From assembly GCA_027488855.1 (NCBI GenBank), contig JAIYAV010000072.1:1-43562 (forward strand): a DNA stretch of 43,562 bases, in the 5' to 3' direction. This document shows, piece by piece, positions 7,438 through 17,900 of the stretch. Both the position numbers and the translations under genes were made by a program. Position 1 is the stretch's first letter. Each line of letters begins with the position of its first letter. The stretch is from Saprospiraceae bacterium (GTDB lineage: Bacteria > Bacteroidota > Bacteroidia > Chitinophagales > Saprospiraceae). Under the pieces are notes generated by a model. It had not been told where the DNA came from and searched no databases. It saw only the letters and a program-made list of their open reading frames with translations.

Positions 7438-9942
7438 TTACTCCGTTACAACGGCATCAACGATTTCCCCTCCGTCTTCGCCCTCTTCAACGGCTTCATG
7501 TTTGACTACGGTTACGTCAGCGATGTCGTCGTCGTCGTCCAAACGGATGACCCGAACGCCTTGAGTGGCGCGGCCCATTACCCGCATTTCGTTTACAGCC
7601 ATACGGATAATGATGCCCGAGCGATTGGTGATCATGAGGTCATCGTCGTCTTTTACCGATTTGATGGCCACCAGTACGCCCGTTTTATCGGTTACCTGCA
7701 TGGTTTTAACCCCTTTGCCACCGCGGTTGGTCAGGCGGTATTCCTCTACTTCTGAACGTTTGCCATTGCCTTTTTCGGATACCACCAGAATCGTCGATTC
7801 CTTGTCATCGGGCGCAATACAAACCATGCCGACTACTGCGTCGCCATTTTCTTCGGATAAGGTCATACCACGTACCCCAGCAGCACTACGGCCCATGGAG
7901 CGTACGGCAGATTCGTTGAAGCGCACGGCATAACCCCGGCGGCTGGCCAGGAATACTTCGTGGCTGCCACTGGTCAAGCGAGCTTCCAGCAATTGGTCAT
8001 CTTCATTGATGGTAATCGCATTGATGCCTCCGGCGCGTGGGCGGGAGAAAGCTTCTACCGGCGTTTTTTTGATCACCCCTTGTTGGGTACAGAACATGAT
8101 GAAGTGGTTGTCCACGAACTCCCTGTTGACCAAACTTTCGATGACGATGAAAGCTTTGACTTTATCTTCTTTCGGGATGGCCAAAATATTTTGAATGGCT
8201 CGGCCCGTAGCCGTTTTGGCAGCTTCGGGTATCTCGTATCCTTTCAACCAATAACAACGCCCTGCGGAGGTAAACAACAGCAAGTAGTGGTGGGTATTGG
8301 TGACAAACATGTGTTCGATGAAGTCGGTATCGCGGGTCTTACTGCCTCGGGAGCCTCGTCCGCCACGGCTTTGCTGCCGGAATTCGGAGACGGGTGTCCG
8401 TTTGATGTAACCAAGGTGGGAAATGGTGATCACCACTTCTTCTTCCTTGATCATGTCCTCCATGTTGATTTCGCCGTCGGCAGCTTCAATAACTGTGCGG
8501 CGGGCATCACCAAAGTTGGCTTTGATTTCAGTCAATTCCTCTTTGATGATCGAACGACGCAATTCGTCGCTGTCCAAAATCGAGTTCAGGTAGTCAATCA
8601 ATTTTTTGATCTCATCGTATTCGTTGCGCACTTTGTCGCGTTCCAGTCCAGTCAGGCGTTGCAAACGCATGTCCAGAATGGCCTTGGCTTGAATTTCGGA
8701 GAGCCCAAAATTGCTCATCAATCCATCTCGTGCTTCATCCACGGTGCGCGATGCCCGAATCAGGGCGATGACTGCATCCAGGTGATCCAGTGCGATCAAC
8801 AAACCTTCCAGGATATGGGCACGTTCTTCCGCTTTGCGCAAATCGAAACGCGTACGGCGAATCACCACTTGCAAGCGGAACTTGATGAACTCCTCAATCA
8901 TGTCCTTGATGTTGAGCGTATACGGACGCCCATCCACCAATGCCACGTTGTTGATGCCATAAGAGCTTTGCAGCGGGGTGTATTTGTACAACTGGCTGAG
9001 CACCACCTTGGCGATGGCGTCACGTTTTACTTCCACTACGACCCGAATCCCCTCGCGGTTGGATTCATTGGAGATGGCGGAAATGCCGTCGATCTTTTTC
9101 TCATTGACCAGTTCGGCAATTTTTTCCTCCAGTGTAGAAATATTGACTTGATAAGGTACTTCGGTAATGATGATGATTTCCTTGCCAGTCCGGGTGGTTT
9201 CAATCTCCACCTTACCGCGCAAAACGACCCGACCACGTCCAGTGCGGAAGCCATCGCGAATGCCCGACATGCCGTAGATGATGCCACCTGTGGGAAAATC
9301 AGGCGCCAGGATGTGCTTCATCAAATCATCAATGGTGATCTCCGGGTCGTCAATGGTGGCAATGACCCCATCAATGACTTCGCTGAGGTTGTGGGGCATC
9401 ATGTTGGTGGCCATCCCGACCGCAATACCCGTAGCGCCGTTCACCAAAAGATTGGGAAAACGGGTCGGCATGACGGTGGGTTCCTTCAGGGTATCGTCGA
9501 AGTTGTTGGCAAAATCTACCGTGTCCTTGTCAATGTCCGCCAACATTTCATCGGTGATCTTCCGCATCCGGGCTTCGGTGTAACGCATGGCCGCAGGGCC
9601 ATCACCGTCAATGTTGCCGAAGTTCCCCTGGGGATCGATCAAAGGGTAACGCAAGGACCAATCCTGGGCCATCCGCACCATGGTATCGTACACGGAAGTG
9701 TCACCGTGGGGGTGGTACTTACCGAGTACTTCCCCGACAATACGGGCTGATTTTTTGTGCGCTTTGTTGTAGGTGACGCCCAAATCGGACATCCCGTACA
9801 TGACCCGGCGTTGCACGGGTTTAAGGCCATCCCGAACATCTGGCAAAGCACGTGAAACGATCACCGACATCGAATAATCGATGTAGGCAGACTTCATTTC
9901 GTCTTCAATGTTTACGGGAATTATGCGCTGATCTAGAGGCAT
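7438..9942 (-). CDS. gyrA: DNA gyrase subunit A
   Basis: An 834-residue GyrA, the breakage-reunion subunit that with GyrB introduces negative supercoils. The catalytic tyrosine is Tyr121 in AAMRYTEAR. The quinolone-resistance region reads HPHGDTSVYDTMVR, so the position equivalent to E. coli Ser83 is Thr82 and Asp87 is conserved. The GyrA box is QSRGGRG, and six C-terminal beta-pinwheel blades follow. The tail is very acidic (DDDDDIADV onward). The ATG at 9942 gives the canonical N-terminus. A long open frame on the opposite strand is a shadow. Confidence 0.98.
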   Translation of the reverse strand: MPLDQRIIPVNIEDEMKSAYIDYSMSVIVSRALPDVRDGLKPVQRRVMYGMSDLGVTYNKAHKKSARIVGEVLGKYHPHGDTSVYDTMVRMAQDWSLRYPLIDPQGNFGNIDGDGPAAMRYTEARMRKITDEMLADIDKDTVDFANNFDDTLKEPTVMPTRFPNLLVNGATGIAVGMATNMMPHNLSEVIDGVIATIDDPEITIDDLMKHILAPDFPTGGIIYGMSGIRDGFRTGRGRVVLRGKVEIETTRTGKEIIIITEVPYQVNISTLEEKIAELVNEKKIDGISAISNESNREGIRVVVEVKRDAIAKVVLSQLYKYTPLQSSYGINNVALVDGRPYTLNIKDMIEEFIKFRLQVVIRRTRFDLRKAEERAHILEGLLIALDHLDAVIALIRASRTVDEARDGLMSNFGLSEIQAKAILDMRLQRLTGLERDKVRNEYDEIKKLIDYLNSILDSDELRRSIIKEELTEIKANFGDARRTVIEAADGEINMEDMIKEEEVVITISHLGYIKRTPVSEFRQQSRGGRGSRGSKTRDTDFIEHMFVTNTHHYLLLFTSAGRCYWLKGYEIPEAAKTATGRAIQNILAIPKEDKVKAFIVIESLVNREFVDNHFIMFCTQQGVIKKTPVEAFSRPRAGGINAITINEDDQLLEARLTSGSHEVFLASRRGYAVRFNESAVRSMGRSAAGVRGMTLSEENGDAVVGMVCIAPDDKESTILVVSEKGNGKRSEVEEYRLTNRGGKGVKTMQVTDKTGVLVAIKSVKDDDDLMITNRSGIIIRMAVNEMRVMGRATQGVRVIRLDDDDDIADVTVVKHEAVEEGEDGGEIVDAVVTE

Positions 9943-10147
9943 GCAAAATGTGATTTTAAAAAATGCTTTTTGAGCAAAAAAAAATGGTAGGCAAAGATAC
10001 GATTTTTTTTTGGGAAGGGTAAATAAGTAGTGAAAAATGAGGAACAGAAACGAAATAAAAGCTCAGATTCAAGTCTTTTTTGACGGCAAATCAAAAGGAG
10101 AAATTTGTGCTCATCTTTAGGTTAAGCTTAAAAAAATAAAAAATAAA

Positions 10148-10178
10148 TTTGAAAATCAAAAAACAATTGTACTTTTGC
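10148..10178 (+). promoter_or_regulatory. Bacteroidota-type promoter of the DEAD-box gene
   Basis: TTTG at 10148-10151, 18 bases of spacer, then TACTTTTG at 10170-10177 fits the TTTG/TAnnTTTG consensus. It would give a 5' leader of about 140 bases before the ATG at 10328. A small stem (10235-10239 with 10249-10253) lies in that leader. The gap from gyrA (9943-10327) otherwise holds only AT-rich sequence. Confidence 0.55.
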
Positions 10179-10327
10179 ACCGCCTTAGGGCTTACGTGTA
10201 ACTTTTTGTCTCCTGTACAATTAGCCTACCAATAGCCTGCAAATTCAACAGGCATAAATATGTCAATGGGTCGCGCGACAACTTAGAGCATTACGGATAG
10301 TGCGCCCCCAGACAGTAACACAACTTA

Positions 10328-11878
10328 ATGAAACAATTGAATTTTTCTGAACTGGCACTGAGCCAGGAAGTGCAAAGCGCGATCACTGACATGGGCTTTG
10401 CTACGGCAACGCCTATCCAATCTGAAGCCATTCCTCACTTGCTCAATGGCAAAGACCTGATTGGTCAAGCCCAAACGGGTACGGGTAAAACGGCAGCATT
10501 TGGTATTCCGCTGTTGGAATCCATCGATTGTAGCTCTCGTGAGGTAGCCGCAATTGTATTGTGCCCTACCCGCGAATTGGCGGTACAAGTAGCTGAAGAG
10601 CTGCGCAAATTGGCCAAATACAAAAAAGGATTGTTCATCTCCACTATATATGGTGGCGATTCAATCCAGCGCCAATTGAAAGAGTTGAAAAGTGGCCCAC
10701 AGGTTGTAGTTGGTACACCTGGCCGGGTGATGGATCACTTGAAGCGCAAAACCTTGCGCCTGGAAACCATCGAAATGGTGGTACTGGACGAAGCCGACGA
10801 AATGTTGAACATGGGTTTCCGCGAAGACATCGAAAGCATCCTGGCTCAAATGCCAGTAAGCCGCCAAACGGTGTTGTTCTCTGCGACCATGCCCAAGCCA
10901 ATCATGGACATCGCGCGCCGTTTCCAAAACAGCCCGGTACACATCAAAGTGGTGAAGGAAGAATTGACCAACGCCTCGATTGATCAGGTTTATTACGATA
11001 TTCCGGTACAAGCGAAAGAACCCGTGATTGCACGTTTGATCGAATACTACGATCTACAGCGGGTGATCGTGTTCGCCAACATGAAAAAAACGGTTGACGA
11101 CCTGACGGAAGGACTAAACATACTAGGCATCAGTGCCAAAGCCATCCACGGCGACTTGAACCAAAACCAACGCAACGCGGTATTGACTGCTTTCCGTGCT
11201 GGCTCGGTGAACGTACTGGTGGCTACGGATGTAGCAGCTCGGGGAATCGACGTGAGCGCAGTAGACGGGGTGTTCAACTATGATCTGCCTTACGACGCTG
11301 AATACTATGTACACCGCATTGGCCGTACGGGTCGTGCTGGTAAATTGGGTAAATCTTTCAGTTTCGTGACTGGCCGCAACGACCGTTACCGCCTGCGCGA
11401 CATCGAAGATTTCAGCAAGGTGCGCATCGAACGCCGCAATGTACCTACCGTACAGGATCTGGCGAAGCAGCAGCAAGCTAAATTGTGGGAAAAAGTAACC
11501 GAAACGATTGCCGAAGGTGATCTGGAGGCTTACGAAATCATGGCCCGCGATTTTTGCAAAACCAACGGTTTGGACAGCCGCCAGTTGGCTATGGCCCTGG
11601 TTAAAATGGCCATGCCAAACGTGAACGCGGTTGAAATCCCCAACTTGAACGCTGAGCGCGAAAGACGCCCAGCAAGAGAAGGTGAGCAACGTGAACAACG
11701 TGGTGAATACCGTGGTGGCAACGGCGGTGGCAACTTCAATGGCCCACGTGGCAACAACAGCGGCGGTGGCTATAAATCGGGCCCACCGAGAAAAAAAGAA
11801 TACGGCTCCCCAAAGGGAGATAGTTACGCAGGTAAAAAGCCAGGCGGGAAGAAAAAGTATTCCCGTGAGATGGTTTAA
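10328..11878 (+). CDS. DEAD-box ATP-dependent RNA helicase
   Basis: A 516-residue helicase. In order: Q motif (FATATPIQSEAIP, residues 24-36), Walker A AQTGTGKT (48-55), PTREL (80-84), TPGR (130-133), DEAD (154-157), SAT (185-187), then ATDVAARGID and HRIGRTGR in the second RecA-like lobe. The C-terminal ~80 residues are a basic Arg/Gly tail (REQRGEYRGGNGGGN) that probably binds RNA. The family acts in ribosome assembly, RNA decay and cold adaptation. The long leader could carry post-transcriptional control. An RRM RNA-binding protein gene follows on the same strand beyond a terminator. DeaD/CsdA-like, but the exact orthologue is not assigned. Confidence 0.95.
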   Translation: MKQLNFSELALSQEVQSAITDMGFATATPIQSEAIPHLLNGKDLIGQAQTGTGKTAAFGIPLLESIDCSSREVAAIVLCPTRELAVQVAEELRKLAKYKKGLFISTIYGGDSIQRQLKELKSGPQVVVGTPGRVMDHLKRKTLRLETIEMVVLDEADEMLNMGFREDIESILAQMPVSRQTVLFSATMPKPIMDIARRFQNSPVHIKVVKEELTNASIDQVYYDIPVQAKEPVIARLIEYYDLQRVIVFANMKKTVDDLTEGLNILGISAKAIHGDLNQNQRNAVLTAFRAGSVNVLVATDVAARGIDVSAVDGVFNYDLPYDAEYYVHRIGRTGRAGKLGKSFSFVTGRNDRYRLRDIEDFSKVRIERRNVPTVQDLAKQQQAKLWEKVTETIAEGDLEAYEIMARDFCKTNGLDSRQLAMALVKMAMPNVNAVEIPNLNAERERRPAREGEQREQRGEYRGGNGGGNFNGPRGNNSGGGYKSGPPRKKEYGSPKGDSYAGKKPGGKKKYSREMV

Positions 11879-11902
11879 ACCTAAATGAATACACGGTATA
11901 AG

Positions 11903-11946
11903 AGCGGCATTCAACTATGGTTGGGTGCCGCTTTTGTCGTTTCCTT
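11903..11946 (+). terminator. Rho-independent terminator after the helicase gene
   Basis: The stem agcggca/tgccgct (11903-11909 and 11936-11942) is followed by tttt. A 26-base loop separates the arms. It starts 24 bases after the helicase stop codon. Confidence 0.65.
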
Positions 11947-12125
11947 TCCGTTAGCAATCGCAATACAAAATTAGCGTTATCTTCGTGCCAAATAGACATT
12001 GAGTTGAGGCTGTATTCAGAAGGATGCGCCACTTTAATCCCTATTTGCGGCACGGCATAGTGCAGATCGTTACCAACTTTTCTTCACAACTCTTGTTTGA
12101 GTTGTTAACTTTTAAAACTTTAGGC

Positions 12126-12545
<420 letters not shown>

Positions 12546-12611
12546 GAAGAATGGCTCTTGTTCATGCGCATTGTAGCGTGAATTAGCGCGGTCTTAACCC
12601 TGATTTCCTAT

Positions 12612-12660
12612 ACCATTCCGCTCCAGTTGTTCTGCATGGAATTGACTGGAGCGGAATGGT
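12612..12660. terminator. Perfect 16-bp hairpin between convergent genes
   Basis: accattccgctccagt at 12612-12627 pairs perfectly with 12645-12660 around a 17-base loop. It lies between the RRM gene and the convergent CarboxypepD_reg-like gene. There is no T-tract immediately after it, so it is a structural terminator or transcript-end stabiliser rather than a classic intrinsic terminator. The rest of 12546-12827 holds nothing recognisable. Confidence 0.6.
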
Positions 12661-12827
12661 CATGCCTACTAGTATAGGTTTTCTGACGTACGTAATTGAA
12701 ATAAAATGAGTTTTTTAATTCCTTCGAGATAAACGCGCTCCAATAAAATAATTATAGCTTTCATTAGATGCCCTTGTTATTTTTTCCACAAATTAATCCT
12801 ATTCGCCCCTGGTTTTTATGCTTTGCG

Positions 12828-14024
12828 CTAAGGAATGAAAGGTACATAGTCGAACGGCAACAGGTCACCTAAAAGCTGGGAAGCCCAGTAGCCTTCAAAG
12901 TGTACGTGCCCAGGTTGCAAGATAATGCCAGAGCGATCCAGTTTAGCCTCTGGTTCTAACAGCTGTACATAAGTATGCACTGTCACTTTTTGCTCGGGTC
13001 GATAGGGGTGTGTTTTTTCAAAAGACACCATTAAATAGTCCTTAAAGCGCAAGGATAATTGAGCGGAGCTGCGACTTGTATAAGCCTTGAGGGGCAGTAA
13101 GGCAGGCTCAACTTTTTCATTATACTGATCCCGTTCAGCACGCATCAGGAGTCTTTGATGTGGGCTGTTTTTATTGACTGCCTGATAATAAGGTATTTGT
13201 TTGAGTGCGTTGCGCGCAGCAATGATTTTTGCTTCATCCTGGTTTGTCAAGTTGGGTATACGTTTGACGCTACGTACTTCAAATACCGCGCGGGCCAGGC
13301 TATCCTGATGCAAAGTGCGGATAAAATGCGATAAAGAGCCTTCGTAGGCCATTTGACGGTTCCTGTCCCAGCGTGCATGCTGAGATCGGGTACTTATCAT
13401 TGGTTTAAAATAAGGGTACCCACTGATGATAAATTCGCGGTTAAGTACATTGTAGCGGTACTCAATCAGGGCATAGGTAATCATGTAACCAAAGGCCTTG
13501 TTTTCAATTTTGAGCAAATCGCTGGCACGGGCGCTCATGACCAAGGTAGTGGTGTCGTAAAAAAATTGCAGAACTTCTGGATTCAAAATTTCGCAATCCT
13601 CCGCAAAATGGCTGCCCCCAATTACATGACGGATAAACATGTCCAGATTCTTGTACCAAGTTTCACTACGAGGGGCACTTATGGCGAATTCCTTAATGGT
13701 TTTGACGATTGGAGACAATTTAATCAGCAAAGTCCGATCGTCAAAAGGCTGGGAGATCGGATATTTCAAGGTTTCGTAGCCCACGTAAGAAACCACAAGT
13801 TCGACGTTCAGCCCTAAAAAAGGCAAACTAAAGTAGCCGTTTACATCACTTTGTGATCCCGTCGTGGAGTTGTTGTAATACACACTAGCAAAGGGAAGTG
13901 GCTCATTGGTTTTTTCATCAACGATACGACCTTGTAAAACTTGATTTTGGGCTTGGGCAAACCCCGTGGTACACCAACAGATGAGCAGTATAAAGAGAAA
14001 TGAGGAGTGCTGTTTGGTTTTCAT
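12828..14024 (-). CDS. Secreted protein with CarboxypepD_reg-like domain
   Basis: A 398-residue exported protein. Starting at the ATG at 14024 gives a clean signal peptide (residues 1-26, ending GFAQAQ); an upstream in-frame TTG would add ten residues before it and is not preferred. Residues ~30-115 form the beta-sandwich seen at the N-terminus of SusC/TonB receptors and related surface proteins (LQGRIVDEKTNEPLPFASVY, then GYFSLPFLG and VVSYVGYE). The remaining ~280 residues are not recognised, and there is no TonB-dependent barrel. Bacteroidota encode many such stand-alone proteins of unknown role at the envelope. Confidence 0.82.
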   Translation of the reverse strand: MKTKQHSSFLFILLICWCTTGFAQAQNQVLQGRIVDEKTNEPLPFASVYYNNSTTGSQSDVNGYFSLPFLGLNVELVVSYVGYETLKYPISQPFDDRTLLIKLSPIVKTIKEFAISAPRSETWYKNLDMFIRHVIGGSHFAEDCEILNPEVLQFFYDTTTLVMSARASDLLKIENKAFGYMITYALIEYRYNVLNREFIISGYPYFKPMISTRSQHARWDRNRQMAYEGSLSHFIRTLHQDSLARAVFEVRSVKRIPNLTNQDEAKIIAARNALKQIPYYQAVNKNSPHQRLLMRAERDQYNEKVEPALLPLKAYTSRSSAQLSLRFKDYLMVSFEKTHPYRPEQKVTVHTYVQLLEPEAKLDRSGIILQPGHVHFEGYWASQLLGDLLPFDYVPFIP

Positions 14025-14169
14025 AATTAGAAGTTTAAGTGTATTCCATTTCAACTCCTAACTATGGGTGACTGTTCGTGTTTTTTAAAAATATGGGTCG
14101 AAGAAGTGTAAATCCGCTAAGCGTCCTATCCTTACTTCAACTTCCACAACCTCACCGTTTGTTAAGAGC

Positions 14170-14200
14170 TTGGATAGAATCCTAAAAATCCTTAGTTTTG
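14170..14200 (+). promoter_or_regulatory. Promoter of the BrnT-like toxin-antitoxin pair
   Basis: TTG at 14170-14172, a 20-base spacer, then TAGTTTTG at 14193-14200 fit the TTG/TAnnTTTG consensus well. Because the possible TTG start at 14198 lies inside the -7 element, translation must start later, which supports the ATG at 14249. Confidence 0.6.
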
Positions 14201-14248
14201 AAGGAACGAATTTTTGAAAATGTAGATTTACAAGTAAAACAACCTGGA

Positions 14249-14545
14249 ATGCCGAAATTTGAATGGGACGAAAATAAAAATGAGTCCAATCAGCGAAAGC
14301 ATAAAATTTCTTTTGACGATGCTAGTGACGTTTTTAATGATGAAGATAGGCTTCATTACGTTGTGAAAAGAAATGACGAAACACGTTTTGTGACCATTGG
14401 AAAAGCTTTCCAGGTTTTCGTAACGGTAGTTTACACAATGAGGGACCTGATTATTCGAATCATTTCAGCACGACGTTCCAGCAAAGAGGAAAGGAATGAG
14501 TATCTTGCTAACAAATTCTCCAAATCAGATGACAACAACGAATGA
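14249..14545 (+). CDS. BrnT-family toxin (ribonuclease-like)
   Basis: A 98-residue protein matching the BrnT pattern: FEWDENKNESNQRKHKISF, then DDASDVFND, a strand RFVTIGKAFQVFVTVVYT, and the C-terminal IRIISARRSSKEERNEY. BrnT toxins are RelE-like RNases neutralised by a DNA-binding antitoxin encoded just downstream, as seen here. The ATG at 14249 was chosen over a TTG 17 codons earlier because that TTG is inside the promoter. The 3' end overlaps the next gene, which is typical of toxin-antitoxin pairs. The surrounding DNA is AT-rich compared with the flanks, suggesting acquisition. Confidence 0.85.
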   Translation: MPKFEWDENKNESNQRKHKISFDDASDVFNDEDRLHYVVKRNDETRFVTIGKAFQVFVTVVYTMRDLIIRIISARRSSKEERNEYLANKFSKSDDNNE

Positions 14546-14921
14546 AATTTCAGTTTCTGAAGCTCTACATAAAATCGATTCGGGTGAGTCAATCAAAGCT
14601 TACACCATCAGCTTTGACCACATTAAAGTTGAAGCCTTAGATGTGATGAAACTGGCTAAGCATGGGATCGTTGTCCCAGATGAGGCTGTTTATTACAACG
14701 ATGATGACATTGTAATGGACGATGAAGACTTTGCAGGTGAGTGGAAGCGTATCGATTATGATCCAGTTCTTACGCAGGAAGCTTATGTTGAGGTAAAAAT
14801 TAATTTGAATAAAGAGGTTAAGAATTGGGTTGATACTCAGAATATTCCATTGCCGGAATTACTGGAGAATTTATTGGATGGGTTTTATCGGACGCAGCGG
14901 TCGATTTTGAAAGTGAAGTGA
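14496..14921 (+). CDS. Putative antitoxin partner of the BrnT-like toxin
   Basis: A 141-residue acidic protein whose start overlaps the toxin gene by 50 bases. The ATG at 14496 follows aaagaggaaagg, a rare good purine-rich ribosome-binding site in this window; a second ATG at 14529 would remove 11 residues. The N-terminal half (ISVSEALHKIDSGESIKAYTI) is not classic BrnA. The C-terminal segment VEVKINLNKEVKNWVDTQNI followed by LPELLENLLDGFYRTQ has the strand-helix-helix form of a ribbon-helix-helix DNA-binding domain. I infer toxin neutralisation by the N-terminal part and operator binding by the C-terminal part. It is not a family I can name. Confidence 0.65.
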   Translation: MSILLTNSPNQMTTTNEISVSEALHKIDSGESIKAYTISFDHIKVEALDVMKLAKHGIVVPDEAVYYNDDDIVMDDEDFAGEWKRIDYDPVLTQEAYVEVKINLNKEVKNWVDTQNIPLPELLENLLDGFYRTQRSILKVK

Positions 14922-14991
14922 TTGCTTTTGGCTAAAAACAAATAATCTCTTAGTCGCTGACCTTTAATTACGTAGCATAAAGTTTTGAATT

Positions 14992-17900
14992 TTGAAAGAC
15001 TCGCGCCAAATTCTTAAAGAACTTCCTTTAGAAGATAGTATCGAATTAGTTTGCCATGTAGTTGCCAACGATGAGGTTTTTCAATTGAAGAGCCGCCTTT
15101 TCAATTTAGAATCGGAGAAAAGAAGAGGATTTTTACACCCTCAGGAATACTTGTTTGAAAAAAACAAAGTGCAATGGAGCTGGATTGAAACAATTAATTC
15201 GTTGAACGAATCCCAAGTCCAACAAATCACTGAACAATCATACTTAAAATTAGATCCAAAAAAACTTTCGGAAAAATTTTCAGCAGCCTCTCATCGGCTA
15301 TACGATTGTAAAAGCAATTTCCAAAACGTTTCCGATTCCCACATTCAGCGCACTGAAACTGATCAACTCATTGAGTGGATTGATGCACCATTGGCCAAAG
15401 AACAAAAAGGCATCGCGCTCTTAGCGGGTGATGCAGGCACGGGAAAATCGGTTGTTCTTCGTGATGTACTTTTGGCGCTTCAGGATCGAAAAATGCCAGT
15501 TCTGGGTATTAAAGCAGACCAATACTGTGTGGAAAGTACCGGAAAATTAGAAGAAATCCTAAATCTGAAAGACGGTATTGAAAAAATGGTGTGGGCATTA
15601 GTGCAAGAAAATGAACGCGTTGTAGTGTTAATTGACCAGATTGACGCATTGTCTCAGTCGCTTTCGTCAAAACGTATTTATTTAGAAAACTTTACAAACT
15701 TAGTGCAAACCCTCGCGGAAATTCCTAACGTCCGCGTAGTAGTATCGTGTAGAAAATATGATCTGCAAAACGATCACGAGTTTGCTTTTTATCGACGACA
15801 GAAGGCTTTTACACTTGGATTGTTGAGCACTGAAGAAGTTCTTAGTGTGCTTAAAAAGCTTTCAAATGAACTGCCAAAATTACCTAATGATTTAATCGGC
15901 TTATTGAAAACTCCATTGCATCTTGATGTTTTTTGCCGGGTTTTTCGCTCGGATTTGGCTTTTGAAAGAATCACTGTATTACGGGATTTGTATGACGAAC
16001 TCTGGTTACAAAAAGTTATCGAGATTAAAATTTTGGAGGAAAGAGCAGTTGTTTCTGAAAAAATCGAACAACTGGTTTTTGAACTTGCTCGGAAAATGTA
16101 TGACAACCAAGATTTGGTAGCTAATCCTAAAACGTTCCGCGCTCGTTTTTCAAAAGAACTGGAATATCTCAAAAGCGAAGGTATAATACTGGAAACCAAA
16201 GAAGGATTAACTTTTTTTCACCAAACATTTTACGATTTCTCATTTGCTAAACAGTTTGTTAACAGTGGTGTAGCAGTAGAGCAATATTTACGCGAAAACC
16301 TTCAAAATTTGCACATTCGAGCTTGCCTAAAAATGATGCTTGAATTTCTCAGAGAGGGCGATAATCGTGTAGAATATTTGCGAGTGTTACGGGAGATTTT
16401 ACGTGGATCGGAGTTTTATTTTCACCTAAAGTCGCTTGCGCTTGCGCTTCTTGGTTATGTGAAAAAACCTTTCGCGGAAGAAATGCAAATCGCTCGAGAA
16501 TTCATCTTTTCGAATTTTGATTTTTTCAAAGCCTTTCTTGCTTCGGTTAAAAGTCGTGAGTGGGTATTGTTTTTGATCGAAGAAAAACAGCCACAACGTT
16601 TGATTGAAGCAGCACCCTTTGGCATTGAAGCGAGTCCAGAATCAAAGGAACGTTGGTTAGAAATTTTGAACGGTCTATTGGTTCGACACTTACCTGAAAG
16701 CCGCCATGAATTACTCCGATTTGTAGCAGACTTACCCGAGATAGAAAGTAAAGCTTGGCTTGTTCAAAATACCCTACGGAATATTGATGTTTGGGATAAT
16801 CCTTTGACGTTTAAAATTTTTGAAACCTATTCACATCAAATTCGCGACGTTTTCTTTTCAGATTTTTTGAAAACCGCCGCAGAAACTGATTTGAATTGGT
16901 CATTGGGGCACTTGAAAAAAGCTATTCAAAAGGTGGTTGATGCGCAAACATCTCATTTTAGGGACATTCATTTTGAATATGAATGGGGAGAATTAATTAA
17001 GCATTTAATAGAAAAACACCCTGAGCAGACTTTCGATTTGTTGCTCGATTTTCAAATGCAATGTATGCTTGCATCCGATAAGGATCACGGGCTGATTGAA
17101 GCAAATGTTATATTCAATGACTTCCCATATTATCGGACTAATCTTGATGATGATGACCAAAACGAAGCCCAATTATTCCCTTTGCTGATAAAATGTGGCC
17201 GTGCATTAGCAAAAGTAGCTCACCCACGTTTTTTGCGGTTTATTTCGGAAAATTTAGAAAGTTCATCTGTTACACAGCTATTGATTTTAGTAGAAGGTTT
17301 TCGGGCGAATATCTCGGAGAATATAGCTGAGATTGAAGGTTTTTTAACGACTTTTCTTGAAAAGAAGGGTGTTGATGCTTCTGATACACTTACATATCGG
17401 GTAAGAAGGTTATTGGAGGAAGCGTTTTTGGAGTTCCCAGAAATACAAAAACCGCAAATGGTTCTGATTGTTTCCCAAATTGAATCTGAGGATGAAAGAG
17501 ATTGGGCGAACGAAAAAAATCGACCCGATTTGATTGGTAATGTTCGGCTCAAATGGTTGAAATGTCTGCCAGAAAATGAAATCGCCAAAATACCGGCAGT
17601 GGCAGAAATTTTTAGAGAATTGTTAGAACGGTTCCCGAATTTAGAAGATGAAGATTTGAATAAAAAGGTAAAAGCCTATAGGACTGGCCCTCCTCTTGAA
17701 CAACAAGAATACAGCAAAATGAACTTAGAGGAATGGAAGGAGAGTTTTGCAAAAATTAATGAAAAATATGAATATGATCGAGCATCCGGTAAAGGAGGTT
17801 CGCTTGAACACGCCAGGCAATTCGCAGAGGAAGTCAAAAAGCGCCCCGGCTATTTTTTTCCACTGATTGAAGACTTGATTTCAAATCTAGATTTACCCAG

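Noticed and set aside
7960-9750. A 596-codon open frame on the plus strand opposite gyrA
   Set aside because: It is antisense to a certain gene, is low in recognisable motifs and reflects the codon bias of gyrA.
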